64,000 nucleotides of DNA from positions 13,206,001-13,270,000 of the forward strand of contig JBHGNT010000021.1 in the NCBI GenBank assembly GCA_043228905.1, given 5' to 3'. The notes under the pieces were generated by a model. It had not been told where the DNA came from, did not search any database, and saw only the letters and a program-made list of their open reading frames with translations. The position numbers and the translations under genes were made by a program. This DNA comes from Azolla caroliniana. Taxonomy: Eukaryota > Polypodiophyta. This document shows, piece by piece, positions 1 through 10,803 of this stretch (position 1 is the stretch's first letter; every line of letters begins with the position of its first letter).

Positions 1-759
1 GCTAAAGCAGGGGTTGGCCGAATTAAGTTCATCATGTCTAGTTGGAGTACCCGAGCTCAGGCCAGCATAAATGAAAGCACGGAGAAGCTCTGGAGGGAAT
101 GGGCACAACAGGCAGCTGAACTGCAGATACTCCGAGCTGATGCAGAAAATCGGAAGAAAAGCGGAGATGGGTTCTATAAAATGGACGAAGAAAGTATCGT
201 CAACATCCGGGAAGAACTGTCGGAGGATTTCTATGCTCTAGCAGAAGAGCATCTCAAGGAAATCCGAGGGTTAGTAGAGAGGTTGGATGATGGATAGCTC
301 GAAACCCAACTAGAATTGGAAGGGTACGAGAAGGACCGACTGCGACAGGAAGCCGAGGGACACACAACGCCGATCTCCATTAGTGAGGGCGAGCGACCGG
401 CTGAAGAGGACCCAACCAACAATGTACCCCGACAAGAATTACCCGAGGAAGAACTTCCGGAGCAAGAGCAGGTTGATGCCGGGGATGATGCAGAGTGGAG
501 ACAGAGAAGTACCGAATCCGGGGAGGAAAGGACACAACCAGTGGAAACCGGAGAGAGCGATACCGGGAACGGAACGGAGGTAGAGCAGGATAGACCCGGA
601 CAGGATACAGAAGAAACACCGGTACCACCGGTACAAGCAGAGTCGGAGCAGCAAGATGCGAAAAGGCAGCCAATCCAATTGGACGTCGGAGACGGCACAG
701 GCAAAACAACACTTGAAACCTCTGAGCGGAGTTTGCTGGATAATTTGGAGGAAGACTGA
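1..759 (+). pseudogene. 3' part of a coiled-coil accessory protein of a gypsy element, interrupted by one TAG
   Basis: One reading frame is open from the window edge to a stop at 757-759 except for TAG at 295-297. The first part is Glu/Lys/Ala-rich coiled coil containing ILRADAENRKKSGDGFYKMD. The same block occurs in the long coiled-coil frame of gypsy E (46159-46791: ILRADAENRRKEGCGFYKMD), where the aligned text reads DINDGQM; the TAG therefore replaces a Gln codon. The second half is an acidic, Pro/Gln-rich tail ending LLDNLEED, matching ILDILKEE at the end of the gypsy E frame. It lies directly upstream of a 3' LTR in the same orientation. I infer an accessory, non-enzymatic retrotransposon protein of unknown function. 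The N-terminus is outside the window. Confidence 0.75.
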
Positions 760-792
760 AGCCGGCTGTGGGTTCGAAGTGCAATGCACTTT

Positions 793-807
793 CCCACGGG
801 CGTGCCA
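793..807 (+). promoter_or_regulatory. conserved motif CCCACGGGCGTGCCA just before a 3' LTR
   Basis: The motif ends 2 bases before the LTR start TGTTGG. Near-identical copies lie at the same place in two other elements (reverse strand of 45733-45747 and 32463-32477). It ends in GCCA and is complementary to the gypsy E primer site TTTGGCACGCC. Confidence 0.6.
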
Positions 808-809
808 TG

Positions 810-1094
810 TGTTGGCCGGTCAGAGAAAAGCAAGGTCGGATCGGATAAATATAGAAATAGGAATAGAATTATTAGGAGGGACGGATCCGGTAGTTGTAAC
901 CGATCCGGATCCGAACCGATTCGGTTGCGGTTAACGGTTGCCTACCGAGCACCGATTGTAATCTGGCCGGATGCCTATAAAAGGATCCGATGTTTTGTAA
1001 TGAAGGGGGCGAAGAATTAATATAGTTTCGCTTATGCTGATTAATCTTGTCTTCGTCTGTGCTTAAGTGTAATTATCATACGCGTGTATTAACA
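810..1094 (+). repeat. 3' LTR of the coiled-coil gypsy element at the window start
   Basis: It starts TGTTGGCC, like the starts TGTTGTCC of the two related LTRs (read on the minus strand), and probably ends TATTAACA. A TATA box (CTATAAAAGG, 975-984) lies in the same orientation as the upstream coiled-coil frame. The 3' boundary is set only by the terminal CA and by the change of sequence type after it, so it could move by some tens of bases. Confidence 0.55.
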
Positions 1095-1687
1095 TCCTAT
1101 CCCTACCACCCCTTTGGAGAAGTGTCGGATAGACACCTGTGTTGAGGCTAGTCCAGCCATACATACAACACAACGGGGAAAGCCTACGGAAGGCAAGCGC
1201 AGAGCGGAGAGAATCGGCACGCCGAGGTGTGCGGCACGCAAAGGGCGGAATCCGGCATGCGACCGGGAGCGCATCCGGAGGATATACGAGGCAGACAAAG
1301 GAAGAGCAACCGGGTCGGCGACGGCGTTCGGGAGGACCGAACGGGGAGGAAAGCACGGGCATCGGATACGGCGGGTCGGATGTAGTCGGGGGTTCAAGGA
1401 CCCACGGTGGACGTGGCGGATCGGGTGGAGGCAATGACTCGGCGAACATCGTCGAGTGTGGCGGATCGGATGGCGCTGACGGTTCGAGACCATTCGGCGA
1501 GGATGGTGGACCGGAAGGCGGCGGTGGTTCATGTGGACGGGGTGGTCTTGCTCGAAGTGGAAGACAAAACCGGGCGGGCCCACGAGGACGCTAAGGACTC
1601 GGCCAGTCGTCGTGACTGAAAATCTCGTGTTCTCTCTCCCCTATGGTTTGGCACATACCGGTGGATGTGCGGTTAGGTGGGGGCAGA
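1095..1687 (+). mobile_element. 3' internal segment of a GAG-only-type LTR element (copy 2)
   Basis: This is GC-rich, purine-rich sequence without a convincing gene. It resembles the internal 3' region of the element at 30537-31601. Near its end it carries the 20-bp sequence GCACATACCGGTGGATGTGC (1651-1670) and a polypurine run GGTGGGGGCAGA directly before the LTR. The gypsy element ending at 1094 appears to have inserted into it. Confidence 0.6.
1651..1670 (+). promoter_or_regulatory. 20-bp hairpin motif before the polypurine tract (copy 2)
   Basis: GCACATACCGGTGGATGTGC has self-complementary GCACAT/ATGTGC arms. It is identical at 31565-31584 and, on the minus strand, at 36501-36520, always just upstream of a purine-rich tract and an LTR beginning TGTCGT. 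Confidence 0.7.
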
Positions 1688-2350
1688 TGTCGTGAAGATT
1701 TTCATCCACAAGTGGAAACCCGAGCAACGAGAGCCAAAGAGCGATGGTGCTAGAAATGCCCCATAAGATCCCTAAGGTATAAAGGTGATGTGGTCTTGTG
1801 CGCACATCCACGCGAGAGAGAGAGAGAGGTACTATGCGGTACATAGGTACCTAGTTGTTTGTGAGGAGGTGGGAGTTAAGGGGGCCATCAATCTCACCCT
1901 CCCCAAATCAAGGCAAATATCCCCTTTGAATGAAAGGGGATATTTTAGTCTCGCTTTTGTAAACGGTCTTCCCTCCTTGTGCTATAAAAGGAGAGGGAAG
2001 GCACCATTGTGAGGGTTGCCTATTTTGAGTGTGCGAGGTATACCACATTGGTCGAGCGTTAGGGTTAGGGTTAGGCATTCTTTGTCTTTTCTTCGTCTTC
2101 GTCGGTTAGGGTTTCGAGTAGTCGTTTGGTGCGGCCTACGCGGCCACCGTTTTGTAATCGTTCATTTCGTTTTAATATATCTTGTTGATAATCTTGTCTC
2201 CATCTTCCTCTTGTTCGATCTAATCTCTTGTTCATTCTTCTTCTTCTTGAGCAAAGCTTCCATTCCATGTCCGATTCCTTCTCCTCTACTCCTTCGCCCA
2301 AGACCCCCATGGTCCCGCCCTTCTCCACGCATGCGCATAGCAACGCGACA
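1688..2350 (+). repeat. 3' LTR of GAG-only-type element (copy 2), 663 bp
   Basis: It begins TGTCGTGAAG and ends AACGCGACA. The end (AAGACCCCC.TGGTCCCGCC through GCGACA) matches the ends of the LTRs at 15372 and 32382. A TATA box (CTATAAAAGGAG, about 1982-1993) sits between inverted CTTCCCTCCTT / AAGGAGAGGGAAG arms. A TTAGGG-like run at 2059-2075 lies within it. The element is inserted in a copia gag that resumes at 2351. Confidence 0.75.
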
Positions 2351-3198
2351 CCGTGTTCGGCTTTGCCAGATCCGGATTTGTCCGGATCGGCGTGCTTCTT
2401 CCAACACTTGCTCTCCTTGTGGCCTTTCTTGCCATAGTACCAACATTTCGTGTCGGCCATTCCTTGCCAATTTCCGGCACCGCTTTGACTCCCCCTGCTC
2501 CCCGAGGGTCTGGAATTATTGTCGGCATGATGATTATGGCTTTGGTTTTGCACCTCTCGACCGCGTCCATTGCGTGTCGACCCGCCTCGTCCACCACGAC
2601 CACGGGTTCTATCCTCCTCCATGTACAACATTTTGTTGTCTATGTGCGTGCTCGTCAACACACCCATGTGGTTCTCTTCAACGAGAAGCATCGATTGTAC
2701 CTTGAACAATGATGGCATACTCTTTCTTGTGCAAACCGTTGTTCAGAATGATCTGAACCTACATCGCATCGAGGCAAACCTACACCATTTCGTCCTCATC
2801 GATGGTCACATTGATGGAGACGAGACAGTCCTAGATTTCTGTGATCAGGGAGGTGTAATCAGCCACCGACATGTCTTTTTGTCAGACATTGCTTAGCTCT
2901 TGTTTGAGCTGAAGCTTGCTGGTTGTGGTGCTTGCAGCGAATATCTTCTTCAGATTTCCCCAAGCCTCCTTTGGTGTCTTAGATTCCCGGATATAGCTTA
3001 ATAGTTGATCAGCAACACTGGATGCGAAGTAGTAGAGAACTCTGCTTGTCAACTATTCCCAAACCGGAAAATCCTTGTGTCTCGAATTTGGTGCATCATT
3101 TGCCCTAACAAGTATTGGTGCATCTTGTATGAACAAGATGCATAGTTGCTCCTATCAAGGTTTTTCGTCAAAGGTGAGCTTCCCATTCCTCTGTCCAT
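2351..3198 (-). pseudogene. Ty1/copia gag, truncated by the LTR element
   Basis: On the minus strand the start MDRGMGSS (ATG at 3198-3196) matches the gag starts of copias B, C and F (MDRGMA.S). Downstream it has VQSMLLVEENH, an Arg/Gly-rich stretch (RTRGRGGRGG) and a zinc knuckle CWYYGKKGHKESKC in which the second Cys is changed to Tyr. The middle part is frameshifted and has several stops. Gag would package the element RNA into cytoplasmic particles. The 3' side is cut by the LTR at 2350. No copia LTR or primer site is visible upstream of the ATG. Confidence 0.8.
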
Positions 3199-3474
3199 TT
3201 CTATTCTCGTTTGTGTGTGGAATAATGCTTGGCTTCAACTGAGTCTTAAACACTCAATGGAAGAAAGTAGGATTTAATAGAAAGGAGATTAATGTACTTA
3301 CACAATAAGAGACAACACTAGATGTTTGTGTAGAAAAACCCTAATAGGGAAAAAAACCACGAGAGCCCACAGACTCCAACTATATCACTATAAGAAGAGG
3401 ATACCAAGCGAGACTCGGAGGCAGCGACCTCACGCTCTATGTCTTTGCCAACCACTGGTTACAATAGAAAAGCC

Positions 3475-3536
<62 letters not shown>

Positions 3537-3857
3537 TCACTCCAGCCATCAATGTTTACATTCTATAGCTCATTTGAAATCTCTCTCTGTCTCTCTCTCT
3601 GTCTCTCGTTTCACTCCAGCCATCAATGTTTACATTCTATATCTCATTTGAAAGCTCTTTAAGAGAACTTTCTAAGGAATGTTCATTTACTAAATTCCGT
3701 TACTGTGGTGAGAAGTTATGAGCATTTTCCTCTGCATCCATCTTTGCCCCACGGCTCCTCAAACGCAAGGTAGATTTTGAAGCCCTAAATCAAGTGAAAG
3801 GTATATTTTCTATCTCCCTCTCTCCCTCTCTCTCTTCTCGTAGGGTTTGGTCCTACA
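3199..3857. other. non-coding stretch with a CT microsatellite and a short duplication
   Basis: No gene is seen. It holds a pure (CT)n tract at 3476-3533 and a direct repeat of about 73 bp period (CGTTTCACTCCAGCCATCAA at about 3533 and 3606). The last 200 bases may be the 5' leader of the LINE that follows. Confidence 0.6.
3476..3533. repeat. (CT)n microsatellite
   Basis: Uninterrupted CT dinucleotides for about 58 bases. Confidence 0.95.
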
Positions 3858-4770
3858 ATGACACACACTCGTAAGGCCTCCTCAAAGTTCGGGAGTATGA
3901 TTGAAAATGAACCGAAATCACCAACAAATGTTGATTCCAAATGCAATAAACACAATGGACAAAATACTTATGAGTCACTTGATTTCTCTTCAAGAAACCA
4001 TAAACAAGCAAGGTGAAGAGATTGGGATGTTAATGAAAGAGAATGCTAAGCTCCAAACTATTGCCATTGAGAATGAAATTCTTAAGAAAGTGGTTGCAAA
4101 ACTTGAAGAAGACATTTAGGAATGTAAAAGAGCTTCTTTCGAAACAAATGAGTGTCTTAATAAGATTGAGTTAAAGGAAGCATTAAAAGAAGAAAAATTA
4201 GACACAATGAGGGGGGATGTAAGTGAGATGAAAAATTTATGTACAACAAAATCATGGGCCGATGTATGTGGTGGGGATGGGGTATCAAACTCATCTAATT
4301 TGCATGTGATGCATCAAGAGAAGAATATAGAAAGCATAGATGCCCGAGAATTGAAAGAGCGTGAACGAAGATCAAAGAACATTGTTATCCGTGGGATTAA
4401 AGAGGAGAGTATGGAAACACCCGCTTCCCTTGGAAAGTCCATTGGTGAATTTTTTAGCATGCATTATGGGATGTCGAATGTGAATGTATATGGGGCACAC
4501 TGAGTTGGGAAACATGGTGTTACTCGCTCCGGAGAAAGGCCCATTGTATGCACAATGACAGATGATACAAAGCGGCGGATCATACTCGAAAATAGTTGGT
4601 TATACCTCAAAGGTACACAATGCTTTCTAAGTGAAGATCGTACTATCTCACAACAAAATGCCCGTCGTAAAGCATATGAAGAAAGATTGAAAAATAAGGT
4701 TAAGGATGTGCTTAAAGATGGAAATGTAGGCAAATATGGACATGTCACCTATGAGACTAAACCATGTCTT
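3858..4770 (+). pseudogene. LINE ORF1-like RNA-binding protein
   Basis: A start MTHTRKASSKFGS is followed, after a frameshift near 3900, by a frame (3901-4770) with only TAG 4117-4119 and TGA 4501-4503. It shows a Leu/Glu coiled coil (LQETINKQGEEIGMLMKENAK), then RERRSKNIVIRGIKEE and RPIVCTMTDDTKRRIILENS, the layout of L1 ORF1 proteins (coiled coil, RRM, C-terminal domain). Such proteins coat the LINE RNA. The frame runs on without a stop into the endonuclease, so ORF1 and ORF2 may have been one frame or be fused by loss of the intergenic stop. Confidence 0.65.
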
Positions 4771-5498
4771 TTACAACGATGTTTTTGGAATTGCAATGGA
4801 TACCCATGGAATGCGGGATTCGGCATAGAGGAGTTCATTGATGACTCGGATATCACACTTCTTGTTGAAACATGGGAGCATGATACTCAAAGGAGTCAAG
4901 GTTTAGGAAAATATAACGTACACTCTTTGATATGGGAGAAAAATCCAAGACAAAGAAGAGGACAAGGAGGGGTGGCATGTTTGATTAAGAAGGAAATAGA
5001 GAAATATGTGTCAATCATAAAAAATGATGAACACAAATGCTACATGTGGCTCAAAATAGAAACACTTAATGATTTGCCCACTTTTGTAGTTGGATGTTAC
5101 ATTCCTCATCAAGATTCTAACTTCTATGCTTGTTTGGATAAAGATCAACCTTTTGCAAATCTAGAAAATGATATTGCTTATTTCAAATCCAAAGGGAAAG
5201 TTATTGTCTTTGGTGACATGAATCCTCGTACAAGAAGTTTCCAACTTGATTCACAAGAATCTTTCATGCCACATATCTCAAGGATGCTTAAAAAGATCCG
5301 GACCAATTTGGGAAACTACTCCTACAAATGTGCAATAGTACTAGATTGCTTATTGCAAATGGTGTTTCCTTATGGCCCAGTACTAACGGCTTTACATGTA
5401 GAAAACACAATGGAAATAGTGTGATTGACTATGTGCTACTTTTCGAAGGTATTTTGGATCGTATACATAAATTCTCACTAGGGGAATGTACACCGGAA
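4771..5498 (+). pseudogene. LINE ORF2 endonuclease domain
   Basis: APE-type endonuclease signatures are in order: WNCNGYPWN, LLVETWEHD, GGVACLIKKE, VVGCYIPHQ, VIVFGDMNPR. The frame ends with TGA-type decay at 5424; the expected continuation (NGFTCRKHNGNSVIDYVL) is in another frame from 5328, so there is a frameshift near 5320. This domain nicks target DNA for target-primed reverse transcription. The MITE at 5499 interrupts the link to the RT domain. Confidence 0.8.
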
Positions 5499-5942
5499 TT
5501 AACAATTGACAACGGTTTGGTTCAGTTTGGAAACCGAACCGTTTAATTTTTTTTGAAACCTGAACCAAACCAAACCAAACTGCGAAACCATTAAACTGAA
5601 CCATTAAACTTTTTTCAAACCGTTAAACCATTAAATCGTAAAAACCACGGTTTCGTGGTTCAATTTCGGTTTTCAACATAGGTCAAATTTTTTATTTTTA
5701 AATTTTTATTTTTTAAAATTTATAATATTTCATTTTTTTAAATTTTTTAAATTTTTAAGATGTTCCTAAAATGTGAAAATAAGGTTTAAAAATGACAAGA
5801 TTGTCTAAAAAAAAAATTTAATTTAAAAAATAAAAAATAAAAACCGTTAAACTGTTTAAACCGCGGTTTTTTACTGATGAAACCATTAAACAGCGGTTTC
5901 GCGGTTCGGTTTGGTTCAAACCAAACCGTTGCCGATTGTTAA
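5499..5942. mobile_element. MITE-like element with ~20-bp inverted repeats and TTAA ends
   Basis: The ends are inverted repeats: left CAATTGACAACGGTTTGGTT, right (reverse complement) CAATCGGCAACGGTTTGGTT. Both are bounded by TTAA (5499-5502 and 5939-5942), which may be the target duplication. Inside are further inverted GGTTTCGGTT-type and AACCATTAAAC repeats and an AT-rich centre; no gene. It interrupts the LINE: joining both flanks at one TTAA restores a continuous LINE sequence. Confidence 0.75.
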
Positions 5943-7590
5943 ATGTATGCATAGGTTTGATTGCAAGAAGGTCATTGAAGATAGTAAACAAATGCACTTG
6001 AGCATGAATCTTAAGCAAGCGCCCATGTATTCCAAGATGGTTTTGGATATGTTACAAATGACAAAGACACAACATGGTGCCACACTAGAATGCAAATGGG
6101 AAGCTTTTAAGAATGTCATTCTCTCTTGTACAAACAAATGTTTTTTAACCAACCGCACATCATGGAAATGCACCAAGAAATGTAAGAAAAAATGGTTTGA
6201 TAAAGAATGTCATGAAGCTTGAAAGTGCCTTATGGTTTTGGATGTAGTTAAGGATAAAGAAAATTACCAAAAGCATTTGCATGACTATAAAAGGCTTATT
6301 CAAAGAAAGAGACGAATATGGGAAGTTACTCAACAACTTCTCCAAACGCAAGAGAAAGCACATGCATGTGCTAAATTTTGGGGAAATCTAAAGGGGAAAC
6401 GTGTTGAGAGTTATGGTGACTTAACTCTTCATGACTTGTCTATGCATTGTAAGAATTTATATGAGTTATCTCTTGCCAGAAAGATGATGTGTTATGGTTC
6501 TCTTTCACATCTGTCTCCCTTCTTTACAATTGAAGATATATGCATAGGACTTAAGAAATTGGCCTCTCGAAAGGCAAGCGATCTTCAATGTATAAAAGCT
6601 GAAATGCTCAAATGGACGGGAAAGGAAGCACATATATGGATATGCGATATGTTTAGTGATGCATTGCAACATAGTATGCCATATGATTGGACTACAAATT
6701 GGATCAAACCTTTACATAAAGGTGTAGATGTAAATAATGTAAGCAACTATCGAACCATCATGGTTGGCTCATTAATGGCAAAACTATTTGGATGTATAAT
6801 GGAATCAAAGATAAGTGTATGGGCAGAAAAAAATGGTAAGAGAGCTTATGGACAAGCTGGTTTTCGAAAACACCATAGCACCATTGATCATCTTGTCACT
6901 CTTCGAGAATTAATGGAGGAAAGTTGCCTTAGAGGTAAATGTTTATATTGTTGCTTTGTAGACTTCAAGAAAGCTTTTGATATGGTACCTCGTGAGCATC
7001 TTTGGAGGCGGATGGAAGAACTTGAGGTGCCAAGTGAATATATGCTTGCAATTTCCCGAATATATGAGAAGGTTATATGTTGTGTGCGTATGAGAGATAG
7101 ACGTTCAGATTTTTTCAATAGCACTATTGGTGTTTAGCAAGGATGCCCACTCTCACCAACATTATTTGGTCTATGCATTGATGAATTAGGAGAAATGGTT
7201 ACCAAGTTTGTAAAGGAAGAATGTGTTGAAGAAGTTGCCATTGGGAATGTTGTGATTATGTTTTTGTTATGTGTGGATGATATAGTGCTTTATGAAGGCA
7301 TTGGAAATTTTTTGCATGCATATTAGATTAAGTGTCAATAGCTCTAAAACAAAGATTATGCTTGTGAAGAGTCAAAAAAGAGATAAACCATGCATTATGT
7401 ACAACAATGAGCCACTTGAATGTGTGGAAAGCTTCAAATATCTTGGCCTTGAAGTTCCTTCAAATCATAAATAGAATGAATGAGCTACACGCCGCTTAGA
7501 GGCGGGTAAGCGAGCATATTATGCATTTGAGAACACATGCAATCTTGGAGATATTAAGTGTTAGGTCCTCAAGAAATATCTTTTTGACAC
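5943..7590 (+). pseudogene. LINE ORF2 reverse transcriptase domain
   Basis: RT motifs in order: SNYRTIMVGSLMAKLF, GQAGFRKHHSTIDHL, FVDFKKAFDMVPREHLW, a stop (7135-7137) directly before QGCPLSPTLFGLC, then CVDDIVLY where active elements have Y/F-A-D-D. The Tyr-Ala pair is thus Cys-Val. Stops at 6220 and 7135 and frameshifts near 7300 and 7470 show it is dead. FKYLGLEVPS (about 7433-7460) is the usual motif after the RT palm. Confidence 0.85.
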
Positions 7591-8470
7591 ATTGGTGACC
7601 CTGGTTCTTCTCTATGGGGTGGAAGTATGGGGTGGTAGCATCCCTAAATCTATGTGCAAAGAGTTTGAAAATGTCCAAAAACATTTTCAAACGCCCTACA
7701 CCCTCCTTCTCCTTGAGACAGGATCGCTTCCCATTGAGATCATGCCCATTGAAAGGGTTGTTGAATACATGCTTATGGTTCAAAAAAGCCCCTCACATCA
7801 ACTTCCTAGAATTGCATGGAAAGCAAGCCAAAAGATCCAAAAGACGCATAAAAGCAAATTTTTGTGTTTTGGTTGGATGCAAGATTTAGAAAAATGGTTT
7901 GGTAGATGGGATGCAAGACACTTGCTTCATGATGCGTCACTAGAGTTCTCTATAAATGAGGCCTTTTTGCAATGCCAATGTATCATGACATGGGATAAAT
8001 GTGGTGGCTCACCCTTCACACATTATACTACAAATGTTGCACCTAACTACAAAACCATATTCTTCGCGGAACAGGGAAGTCGTACACATCAATACATGTT
8101 AGAGCCCATCCCGATATCTGCCATTCAAACCATTGCTTCGATGTGACTTATCTCGCACGCATTGAGATGTGAGACGGGGCGTTGGGGCACAAGTGATGAG
8201 AGTGGCCAACTATGCACAATTTGCCCTAAACAAGTTTGAGAGTCTGAGTATCACACTTTGATACAATGCTCTACCTTTGATCATATTCGACCATGCTTTC
8301 CACATCTCTTCGATCGAGCCCCCAATCCTTGCACGAATTTCTCTCACAACCATGATGTGCACTCTCGATTGCAACATTCATTGGTAAAGTTCTTGAACAT
8401 CGAGAGTCGCTACTCACCTTCACATGTATCACGTGAAGTGTAATATTTTTGGTCTCATAGGTCATATTTG
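7591..8470 (+). pseudogene. LINE ORF2 C-terminal region with zinc motif
   Basis: LLYGVEVWGGSIP opens the conserved C-terminal region that follows RT in plant LINEs. After stops at 8144 and 8237 the same frame has CTIC and EYHTLIQCSTFDHI, the C-x2-C / H-x4-C knuckle found at the end of plant LINE ORF2 proteins. There is no RNase H motif that I can see. Confidence 0.7.
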
Positions 8471-8488
8471 ACCTCCGAAGACAATAAT

Positions 8489-8769
8489 ATAATCTATCTA
8501 TCTATCTCTATCTCTATCTTTTACAACAGTAAAGATAACAACTCTAATCAGACTCTTTTTCATAAGTGGTTGCCCTAAGTCATATTTATACTTATATGAA
8601 TTTAGGACTATTTATAAATATGGTCATGACCGGTCCTCTAGAAACATATTTACAGATATGTCCCTGGATCTGGTTCACACCGGATTCATCTGGATATCTT
8701 CAGGATACGTCTGATCTGGCTCCTCCTATTCTCCTCCGAATCCCATCCGGAGGGTCCAAATTCCCAACA
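8489..8769 (-). repeat. copia A 3' LTR remnant
   Basis: It matches 11100-11383 (for example AGATAACAACTCTAATCA and TGCCCTAAGTCATATTTATA). It ends CCCAACA beside the purine-rich tract. The outer part of the LTR is absent. Confidence 0.75.
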
Positions 8770-10030
8770 AGCTCCCCCTTCACTCCGACATGGGATGCCT
8801 TGTCAATCTGATTCGTCTCCTGCACACGTCCAACTTGTCGGCTGACAGCACCTTCTTGGTAAGCATGTCTTACCCGTTCTCCTTCATGTGGATCTTCAAC
8901 AGTGCGAAGTCTTGATCTTCTATTCTCTCCTTAAGCTAGTGGTATCTACGTTGGGTGTGCTTCGTCCTGGAGTGGTACACCACATTCTTTGCAAGGTGGA
9001 TGGCACTTTGACTATGGTAGTAGAGCCGGAATTCCTCCTGCCGGATCCCTAGCTCTCCGATCAAGTCCTTCATCCAAATTACCTCTTTATCGGCTTCCAC
9101 CGCCGCCATGTACTCCACTTCTGTTGTTGATAGTGCAATGGACTTCTGCAGCCTCGACTACCACTATACGACGCCCCCTACTTATGTCATAACATATCCG
9201 GAAGTTGACCCACTGGTATCTGCATTAGCCGACATATCTGAATCTGTGAATCCTTCAATCTGGGGTTTTCTAAAGCTGAATCAAAGGCACATACTAGAGG
9301 TACTTTCAAGTACTGGAGTATCCACTTAAACACGGTCTAGTGTTCTCTTCCCGGATTGCTCATGAACCGGCCAACGACTCCGACAGCATATCCGATATCT
9401 GGGCGGGTACACACCATTGCATACATCAAGCTTCTGACGGCAGAGGCGTATGGTATCTTCATCATCTCCAACTTCTTGGCCTTCGTCTTCGAACTTTGGT
9501 TTCCAGACAACTTGCAATTTGTGGGAAGTGTCGATCTCACCGGCTTTGCATCTGTCATGTTGAACCGATGGAGCACCTTCGCCACGTACTTGTCCTGTGA
9601 CAGCCACAATAGCTTCTTCGTCCAGTCCCGAACTACGTACATCCCCAATATCTCTCGCACCGGACCAAAATCTTTCATTGAGAAGGTCTGGTTCAAAGCC
9701 TTCTTCAGATTCCCGGTTTTGGTTTGGTCCGGTCCAACAATCAGCATGATATCCTTGATCGGTCATGAAGGAGTCGAACTTCCGGTACCATTGCCGAGGA
9801 GCTTGCTTTAGTCCATATAAGCTCTTCTTCAACTAGCATACCAGGTGCTCCTTCCCTTTCTTGATGAATCCTTCCAGTTGTTGCATGTAGATCTCTTTTT
9901 CGAGGTCGCCATGTAGGAATGTCGTCTTGATGTCTAGTTGCTCTACCTCGAGGTTCATGCTTGTGGCTATGCTCAACACAGTCTGGATGGATCGAATTGT
10001 TGTGTGAGGCCGCCCAAGCATACTTGAACC
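8770..10030 (-). pseudogene. copia A RT-RNase H remnant
   Basis: On the minus strand: LDIKTTFLHGDLEKEIYMQQ, a stop, KKSLYGLKQAPRQWYRKFD, frameshift, NLKKALNQTFSMKDFGPVREILGM, RPDIGYAVGVVGRFMSNPG, then the RNase H part ALSTTEVEYMAAVEADKEVIW and HSRTKHTQRRYH. The catalytic YVDD block is changed (reads MLIVGPDQTK at the expected place). The sequence belongs to a different copia lineage from B, C and F. It is non-functional. Confidence 0.85.
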
Positions 10031-10473
10031 ATCTCATCTTCGTCGACGTTTATGTTGATGGAGCCAAGTGAGTTGCAAATGCTCTTGATATTGGTGGTGT
10101 AGTCCGACATGGACATGTCCTTTTGTCGAATGTTATTCAACTCTTGTTAGAGTTGAAGCTTTCGGGCTGTTGTGTTGGCGGCAAACATTTTCTTTAAGTT
10201 CGCCCACGCTTCTTTAGGCATCTTGGTGTCTCGAATGTGGCTAAGCATGTGGTCGTGGACACATGTTGCCAAGCAATACATCACTCGACTGGCCGCTTGC
10301 TCCCATGTTGCGTAGTCAGCGTTCTTTGAGTCAGGTCGATTTTCTTGAGCGTCGTTGATGTAGCTCCAATACCCTTGGCCGACGAGGTATTGGGTCATCT
10401 TGTACTCCCAAGATGAATAATTGCTCCGGTCTAGCTTTTCACTCGGGAGCAAGCTACCCATTTGTGTGTTCAT
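10031..10473 (-). pseudogene. copia A gag, truncated
   Basis: The ATG at 10473 gives MNTQMGSLLPSEKLDRSNYS, then WEYKMTQYLVGQGYWSY and WEQAASRVMYCLA, a copia Gag capsid region. A TAA at 10147-10149 interrupts ARKLQL*QELNNIRQKD. The zinc knuckle is missing because the internal deletion joins gag directly to RT near 10,030. Confidence 0.85.
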
Positions 10474-10628
10474 GTTGATTGTGTCTTCTCTTCTTTTGCT
10501 TTTCTTCCTTCGATCACATACACGTGCTATGTAGCGGCACTACGGTAGCCAATAACCAAATTTTGTCGTTGGCGTCTCGAACACACAATCATGGAGTTGG
10601 GTGGGCTTATTGGATTTTCTAAACCACA

Positions 10629-10640
10629 TGCTCTGATACC
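10629..10640 (-). promoter_or_regulatory. primer binding site (initiator Met tRNA), copia A
   Basis: TGGTATCAGAGC on the minus strand, directly inside the 5' LTR that ends TTAACA. Confidence 0.9.
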
Positions 10641-10731
10641 ATGTTAAGAATTAGGTAAGTAATTAAGCAAGGGTTAATTAGTACCTAATTATGTGATTAA
10701 GTTAATAAGTGGAAGATTATGTGATATGTGT

Positions 10732-10803
<72 letters not shown>

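Larger units (their letters stand above)
3858..8470 (+). mobile_element. L1-like non-LTR retrotransposon (LINE), decayed
   Basis: Order on the plus strand: ORF1-like coiled coil with an RNA-binding region, APE-type endonuclease, reverse transcriptase, and a C-terminal CCHC zinc motif. It is split by a MITE at 5499-5942. The 3' end runs into TATC-rich simple sequence (about 8487-8525) where copia A starts; no clear poly(A) tail or target duplication is seen, so both ends are approximate. Confidence 0.8.

Noticed and set aside
231-833. Long minus-strand ORF of about 200 codons
   Set aside because: Ser/Cys/Pro-rich shadow of the plus-strand coiled-coil frame, with no family resemblance.
2059-2075. 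TTAGGG-like run, possibly telomeric
   Set aside because: Under three units and lying inside an LTR next to other TTAGGGTTT text; most likely a promoter or leader motif, not an interstitial telomere.
10629-10640. GCTCTGATACCA motifs as tRNA gene ends
   Set aside because: They occur only beside LTRs and match the primer binding site; no cloverleaf surrounds them.
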